The notes under the pieces: generated by a model
The model's input: only the letters and a program-made list of their open reading frames with translations
Told to the model about the DNA's origin: nothing
Database searches by the model: none
Position numbers and translations under genes: made by a program
Shown here: piece by piece, positions 6,665 through 9,902 of the stretch
How the letters are laid out: each line of letters begins with the position of its first letter
How positions within the stretch are numbered: the stretch's first letter is position 1
Assembly (NCBI GenBank): GCA_030600725.1
Contig: JAUVLN010000054.1
Span: 1-9,902 of the forward strand
Direction: 5' to 3'
DNA from: Thermoplasmatota archaeon
Lineage (GTDB): Archaea; Thermoplasmatota; Penumbrarchaeia; Penumbrarchaeales; Penumbrarchaeaceae
DNA: 9,902 nt

Positions 6665-7942
6665 TCACAGGGCCCCATAGTACCTAAGCAGCCAGACCCA
6701 CACAGGTGTAACGATCAACTTTATCCCATCCCTCTCGAACTCCTCGTCCTGGTCGATGGTAAGGATGGTTCCACGATCGGTTCCAAGCTGTTTCGCCGCT
6801 TCTATCAGGCCGTCTACCTCCCGCTCCCGGTTGAGGGGGGTGAGTTCCCATGCGCATTGGAAGACCTGCGGTCGGGCCGTGTCCCTGGCCAATGCCACAA
6901 AATCGCATTCGTTCTTTTCTTGGAAGTAGAAAACATCGTTCCTCTCTTCCAGGACACGACATACAAGGTTTTCGATCAACCTCCCGCGATCCTTGGTCAT
7001 CCGAGTGCTGACCGCCTCGATGAAACCGTTATCAGACACATAGAACTTCTTTTTGTTAACAAGCTGCTTCTTCGTGCTGTGGGAGAACATGTTAAGAACG
7101 GACCCAAGATACGATTCTTCGAGGTGGCTCACATACTTCTGGAGGGTGTTCCAACTTGCGAATTCAAGGGATCTTTCCAACGAGCGGTATGTAAAAGGGT
7201 TGCTGAAATTCGTTATTAACATACGATAGAGATCACGAAGATTCTTCACATTTTCTACTCCATGCCTTATCGATATGTCCTTCAGAACGATATCCTCGTA
7301 GGTCCTCAGAACCATCTCAAGCTTGCCGTATGTCAGGTATTCTGGCATGCCCCCTTTTAATAGATATTCCTCAAAGAGCTTCTTCAACTCCATCCTTCCT
7401 TCAACGGTATAGATGGAATCGTTTGTTATCTGGTATTTCCTGAGTTCCAAAAATTCCGTGAATGAAAAGGGATGGATCATTACATCAAGGTGGCGCCCGG
7501 TCAGCTTTGTGCTTATCTCGGAACTTAACAATCGGGCGTTGGATCCGGTGAGATAGAATTTGCAACCTTGCTCCATCAAACGTCTCACGAACATCTCGAA
7601 ACCGGGGATATTCTGGACCTCGTCCAACAGGAACAATCTGCTTTCACCGAACAACTCTATTTGGGCTTCGTGGAGTTTATGGAAATCCTTTGCTTCGATA
7701 TCCAGCAACCGTTCATCCTCGAAATTGATGTAGAAAAAATTTTGCTTATCCAGTTCCTCCACCAGCTGTCGCAGGACCGTTGATTTCCCACATCGCCTCA
7801 GGCCGGTGATAACGATAGTATGAGGAACTGACAGCTTTTCTACCAATTCATTCAAAGCACTCCGCCTTATACCTAGAGGACGTTCAAGGAAATCATTCCT
7901 CTGCTCCGTAAGTACCTGGCGTATCCGATCGGAAGAGAGCAT
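6665..7942 (-). CDS. AAA ATPase with C-terminal DUF4143 (PD-(D/E)XK-fold) domain
   Basis: 425 aa with the ATG at 7942. Walker A is GLRRCGKST at 47-55. Walker B is LFLLDEVQN, with Asp107/Glu108, and the sensor-like YLTGSNARLL lies at 130-139. The C-terminal part has GRLIENLVCRVLEERNDVFYFQEKNECDFV at about 320-349, the E...(D/E)CDFV pattern of the DUF4143 restriction-endonuclease-like fold. This is the common archaeal AAA_14 plus DUF4143 architecture. Its cellular role is unproven; family members have been suggested to act on DNA or in defence or toxin-antitoxin settings. The frame extends to TTG 7963, but that codon lies against the TATA box, and ATG 7942 is exactly where a leaderless transcript would begin. 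It is a single gene, with its own promoter, ahead of a separately promoted membrane operon. The protein looks complete, with intact ATPase motifs. Confidence 0.9.
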   Translation of the reverse strand: MLSSDRIRQVLTEQRNDFLERPLGIRRSALNELVEKLSVPHTIVITGLRRCGKSTVLRQLVEELDKQNFFYINFEDERLLDIEAKDFHKLHEAQIELFGESRLFLLDEVQNIPGFEMFVRRLMEQGCKFYLTGSNARLLSSEISTKLTGRHLDVMIHPFSFTEFLELRKYQITNDSIYTVEGRMELKKLFEEYLLKGGMPEYLTYGKLEMVLRTYEDIVLKDISIRHGVENVKNLRDLYRMLITNFSNPFTYRSLERSLEFASWNTLQKYVSHLEESYLGSVLNMFSHSTKKQLVNKKKFYVSDNGFIEAVSTRMTKDRGRLIENLVCRVLEERNDVFYFQEKNECDFVALARDTARPQVFQCAWELTPLNREREVDGLIEAAKQLGTDRGTILTIDQDEEFERDGIKLIVTPVWVWLLRYYGAL

Positions 7943-7964
7943 ATGCCAAATATAAATTATCAAA

Positions 7965-7973
7965 TATATATAT
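7965..7973 (-). promoter_or_regulatory. TATA box of the ATPase gene, leaderless type
   Basis: TATATATAT is centred about 27 bases from ATG 7942, the standard archaeal TATA-to-start distance, so the mRNA would begin at the start codon. No Shine-Dalgarno precedes the ATG. Confidence 0.62.
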
Positions 7974-7985
7974 CTTGCTAACTCT

Positions 7986-8026
7986 CATTTGTCAAGAATG
8001 CCTATCTTGACAAGTGGCATTTGTCA
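7986..8026. repeat. Inverted and direct CATTTGTCA repeats, possible operator of the ATPase gene
   Basis: CATTTGTCAAGA (7986-7997) and TCTTGACAAGTG (8005-8016) are 12-base inverted arms with one mismatch and a 7-base spacer. CATTTGTCA returns in direct orientation at 8018-8026, 32 bases (about three helical turns) from the first copy. The set lies just upstream of the TATA/BRE region of the ATPase gene. There is no T-tract, so it does not look like a terminator. Confidence 0.5.
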
Positions 8027-8150
8027 TCATTCGCTGTTGTGATATTTATGAATGACCGAAAACTCATCGCGGGGATGGGGTTAGATGATGCTGATATGGA
8101 AACCATACTATGCTCGATAACCAGGTTTGAAGATGGCACCGTTACAGGCA

Positions 8151-8354
8151 CTATCGGCCCACCGCTTTCAGGATATCATCCATCATATCCTCTGTTGCCG
8201 ATCTTCCTTGCCAAATCACTTCTTCTCGAGTATCGAAGAGTGTTCTACCTGATAAAAGGCCATCATTGATCTCAAATCCGTCATTACCTGCTCTTATAAT
8301 GTCCTATTCATCGAGCTTGTTGGATCTCTTACCGATATGGATGATCTTCCCCAC
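8151..8354 (-). pseudogene. Small minus-strand coding remnant interrupted by an in-frame TAG
   Basis: From GTG at 8354 the frame reads GKIIHIGKRSNKLDE, then TAG (8304-8306), then about 50 further codons including DGFEINDGLLSGRTLF, DTREEVIWQGRSATED and MMDDILKAVGR to a TAG at 8151-8153. The composition is protein-like, with about 31 of 43 codons in the second part starting with a purine, and the natural-looking end LKAVGR supports former or present coding. There is no good start codon after the internal TAG. A TTATAAAG element at 8371-8378 lies upstream in this orientation but could equally serve the plus strand. The readings are a decayed small gene, TAG read-through (pyrrolysine), or chance. 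I do not recognise the product. Confidence 0.32.
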
Positions 8355-8405
8355 TTTGATACATTTTCGGCTTTATAATTACAGCAACTGATAATAGACA
8401 ATAAT

Positions 8406-8419
8406 GTTGTATATACGAC
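8406..8419 (+). promoter_or_regulatory. TATA box of the histidine kinase inside an imperfect palindrome
   Basis: GTTGTATATACGAC contains GTATATAC, a TATA element about 48 bases before the kinase ATG, and is itself palindromic except for one T/G pair; the symmetry extends to flanking T and A. The expected transcription start is around 8436-8440, giving a leader of about 20 bases. A second TATA-like CTTTATAATT lies at 8371-8380. The overlap of symmetry and TATA box suggests, without proving, a repressor site. Confidence 0.42.
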
Positions 8420-8431
8420 AGAGATGTAATT

Positions 8432-8450
8432 CCAACATATCTGTTGGGGT
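8432..8450 (+). promoter_or_regulatory. Kinase leader: ribosome-binding site next to a short hairpin
   Basis: GGGGT at 8446-8450 lies nine bases before ATG 8460 and is the likely ribosome-binding site; it directly abuts the alternative TTG at 8451, which argues against that start. CCAACA (8432-8437) and TGTTGG (8442-8447) are complementary around a four-base loop, so the stem would take in the first bases of the site if the transcript begins far enough upstream. Confidence 0.4.
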
Positions 8451-8459
8451 TTGCGATTT

Positions 8460-9557
8460 ATGGAAGAAGGTAAAGATCACACCAAAAATATATCGGAAAC
8501 TGACAAGTCTACGGTACCCATAGCCAAGATGGAACGCAGATTGGCAGAAGAAAAAGAGCTGTTTCGGGACCTCACGGAATCGATCGGGGATTGGGTCTGG
8601 GAGATGGACCTCAACGGAATCCACACGTACACGAACGACGCAGTGAAGAATATACTGGGATACGAACCGGAAGAGATCATGGGGATGGATGCCATGCTCC
8701 TCTGGCCGGAGAGGGCCTTGACAGAGGAACAGCGTAAAGATCATCTGGCACGGTTGGCGGAGGGAAAGGGTTGGAAGAACTTCCAGGCCCTCTTCAAACA
8801 CAAGGACGGACGCTCGGTCTACGTCCTTTCCTCTGCGGTCCCTCTATTCGATGAGAATGGGAAACTAAAGGGGTACAGGGGGATCGACAGGGATATCAAC
8901 GAGATGGTGAAAAAGGACCGTGAACTGAAAGGATCCAAGGAACAGCTGGAGCTGATCAACAAGATACTCAGACACGACCTCACGAACAACCTTACCGTCA
9001 TCGGTATCGCCCTGGACCATTACAGGAGGGGGGGTGACCAGAACCTGCTTTATTCTGCGGAGGCGAAGGTCCACGATTCATTTAAACTGATCAAACAGAT
9101 GAAAAGCCTGGAATCGATCGTCTCAAAGGGTGGGGCCCTCAGATCGGTGGATGTCCATGATGTTGTTGAAAAGATCAGCTCCGATCTGGATATCCGCGTG
9201 GACAACGAATGCCACTGCAGGGTGATGGCCGATGATGCATTCCACTCCTCGATGGAGAACCTGATCCGGAATGCGATCAATCATGGAGGCACGGACAGAA
9301 TGGTGATCAGGTGCACGGACAAGGCGGATCAAGAGGGAATGGTCACACTCGATGTGATCGATTTCGGGAAAGGCGTCCCGGACGACATCAAGGAGAAGAT
9401 CTTCAGGGAGAGCTTCACGTATGGAGGGGGCGGAGGCACCGGTCTCGGCCTATATATCGTTAAGAAAAACCTCCGGAGATATGGTGGGACGATATCCGTC
9501 CTTGACAACGAGCCGAAGGGCGCCGTGTTCAGATTGAAATTGAAAAAAGGCGAATGA
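8460..9557 (+). CDS. Cytoplasmic PAS-domain sensor histidine kinase
   Basis: 365 aa from ATG 8460. A charged N-terminal segment with a probable coiled coil (about 20-40) leads into one PAS domain, about 38-150: GDWVWEMDLNGIHTYTNDAV, GYEPEEIMG, then the PAC segment ending GYRGIDRDINE. The dimerisation helix carries LRHDLTNNLTVI with His172 as the probable phosphorylation site. The ATP-binding domain has the N-box ENLIRNAINHGG (266-277), G1 DFGKGVPDD (301-309), F-box IFRESF and G2 GGGGGTGLGLYIVKK (322-336). There is no transmembrane segment and no receiver domain, so it senses a cytoplasmic cue through PAS (ligand unknown) and needs a partner encoded elsewhere; none is in view. All catalytic motifs look intact. 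LRHDxxNxL H-boxes are common in euryarchaeal kinases. It faces away from the ATPase gene and is followed on the same strand by a secreted protein after 135 bases. Confidence 0.92.
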   Translation: MEEGKDHTKNISETDKSTVPIAKMERRLAEEKELFRDLTESIGDWVWEMDLNGIHTYTNDAVKNILGYEPEEIMGMDAMLLWPERALTEEQRKDHLARLAEGKGWKNFQALFKHKDGRSVYVLSSAVPLFDENGKLKGYRGIDRDINEMVKKDRELKGSKEQLELINKILRHDLTNNLTVIGIALDHYRRGGDQNLLYSAEAKVHDSFKLIKQMKSLESIVSKGGALRSVDVHDVVEKISSDLDIRVDNECHCRVMADDAFHSSMENLIRNAINHGGTDRMVIRCTDKADQEGMVTLDVIDFGKGVPDDIKEKIFRESFTYGGGGGTGLGLYIVKKNLRRYGGTISVLDNEPKGAVFRLKLKKGE

Positions 9558-9570
9558 TGCCGATCGCTGT

Positions 9571-9606
9571 GGGTAGAAAGGATCAAGCTTGTTTGTGAAT
9601 CTACCC
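9571..9606 (+). terminator. Inverted repeat after the kinase gene, possible 3' hairpin
   Basis: GGGTAGA (9571-9577) and TCTACCC (9600-9606) are perfect 7-base complementary arms around a 22-base loop that itself contains the palindrome CAAGCTTG (9583-9590). It lies 14 bases past the kinase stop. Only a short TTTT follows, at 9619-9622, so termination is possible but weakly supported; a processing or protein-binding site would look the same. Confidence 0.3.
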
Positions 9607-9626
9607 GAATCTATTGACATTTTACG

Positions 9627-9692
9627 CTAAATAACAAATATCATTGAATCCCTATGGATGCCCAATTCCAAATAAGTTGGGGGAATAACAAG
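9627..9692 (+). promoter_or_regulatory. Upstream region of the secreted FG-GAP protein gene
   Basis: CTAAATAAC at 9627-9635 is a weak TATA-like element that would start transcription near 9657. GGGGG at 9679-9683 in the leader GTTGGGGGAATAACAAG lies nine bases before ATG 9693 and is a good ribosome-binding site. The leader resembles that of the kinase (GTTGGGG followed by nine or so A/T-rich bases). Confidence 0.4.
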
Positions 9693-9902
9693 ATGAACAC
9701 ATCAAGAATACTAGCTATGGCCGTAGTGCTATCCCTGTTCTGCTCAATGATCGTGTTATTGAATGATGAACAAGTGATAGCGGCTGAACCGAGAATGAGA
9801 ACCGATCTTTCGAAATCCCATGCTTCTTTCTGGGGAGAGGATGCATCTGATTATTCTGGTCTCTCGACCTCATGGGCTGGCGACGTGAACGGCGATGGAT
9901 AC
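9693..9902 (+). CDS. Start of a secreted FG-GAP (integrin-like) repeat protein, cut by window edge
   Basis: 70 codons from ATG 9693 to the right edge with no stop. Residues 1 to about 30, starting MNTSRILAMAVVLSLFCSMI, are a classical signal peptide: short basic start, hydrophobic core, and a probable cleavage after VIAA. The mature part begins EPRMRTDLSKSHASFWGEDASDYSG and reaches GDVNGDGY at residues 63-70, an FG-GAP/VCBS-type calcium-binding DxNGDG loop preceded by the usual xFxGE...G segment. Known for the family: such repeats build seven-bladed propellers in surface and adhesion proteins, and large secreted versions are frequent in Thermoplasmatota-related archaea. Export and surface location follow from the signal peptide. 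The number of repeats and any C-terminal anchor or other domain lie beyond the window. No methionine-independent reason favours another start, and the GGGGG motif supports this one. Confidence 0.82.
   Translation, partial: MNTSRILAMAVVLSLFCSMIVLLNDEQVIAAEPRMRTDLSKSHASFWGEDASDYSGLSTSWAGDVNGDGY

Larger units (their letters stand above)
7976..8459. other. Intergenic region with no confident gene
   Basis: About 480 bases lie between the divergent ATPase and kinase genes. They contain the CATTTGTCA repeats, two coding-like fragments in opposite orientation and the kinase promoter. On the plus strand, ATG 8048 opens a 73-codon frame to TGA 8269. Its first 37 codons, starting MNDRKLIAGMGLDD, are strongly purine-first (about 30 of 37). 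Past about 8158 it reads as antisense of the minus-strand fragment. I recognise neither. This could be the scar of a rearrangement, or hold one small real gene. Confidence 0.4.

Noticed and set aside
6566..7219. Long plus-strand open frame of 217 codons opposite the ATPase gene
   Set aside because: The opposite strand encodes the DUF4143 domain with conserved features and its own promoter; the plus frame has no recognisable domain.
8005..8016. TTGACA resembling a bacterial -35 box
   Set aside because: Promoters here fit the archaeal TATA pattern, no matching -10 box was seen, and the bases are explained by the inverted repeat.

Overview
The window reads as archaeal chromosome, most likely from the Euryarchaeota/Thermoplasmatota side. 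This is inferred from four things. AT-rich TATA-like boxes sit about 25 bases upstream of start codons, and at least two of them imply leaderless mRNAs. The trehalose enzymes are a TreT-type synthase and a fused TPS/TPP. The sensor kinase is soluble, PAS-only, with an LRHDLTNNL H-box. The last gene begins a secreted FG-GAP-type protein. No rRNA, tRNA, CRISPR array or insertion sequence was seen. Most complete genes end in TGA, one ends in TAA and none in TAG.

Layout, left to right. (1) 1-1166, minus strand: a type IV toxin-antitoxin pair, with AbiEi-like antitoxin and AbiEii-like nucleotidyltransferase toxin overlapping by four bases (ATGA). The toxin runs off the left edge. A strong TATA box and a 15-base palindrome lie in front. 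(2) 1258-4798, minus strand: a trehalose locus with a TPS-TPP fusion (OtsA-OtsB) followed 66 bases later by TreT, so two different routes to trehalose lie side by side. (3) 4870-6610, minus strand: a six-helix membrane protein overlapping by ATGA with a membrane-anchored, sequon-rich extracytoplasmic protein, from a probably leaderless promoter. (4) 6665-8026, minus strand: an AAA ATPase with a C-terminal DUF4143 nuclease-fold domain, with a leaderless TATA promoter and a set of inverted and direct repeats upstream. (5) 7976-8459: about 480 bases without a confident gene, holding two coding-like fragments that converge near 8151-8158, one of them interrupted by an in-frame TAG. (6) 8460-9557, plus strand: a cytoplasmic PAS histidine kinase. 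(7) 9693 to the right edge, plus strand: the start of a secreted protein with an integrin-like GDVNGDGY motif.

How it fits together: the trehalose locus is a compatible-solute or stress-protection module. The AbiE pair and the DUF4143 ATPase look like accessory genes; the AbiE genes look visibly more AT-rich than the trehalose genes. The 4870-6578 pair looks like one cell-envelope unit of unknown function. The kinase has no response regulator in view and is followed by a secreted surface protein with a similar ribosome-binding leader. Composition statements are by eye, not calculated.
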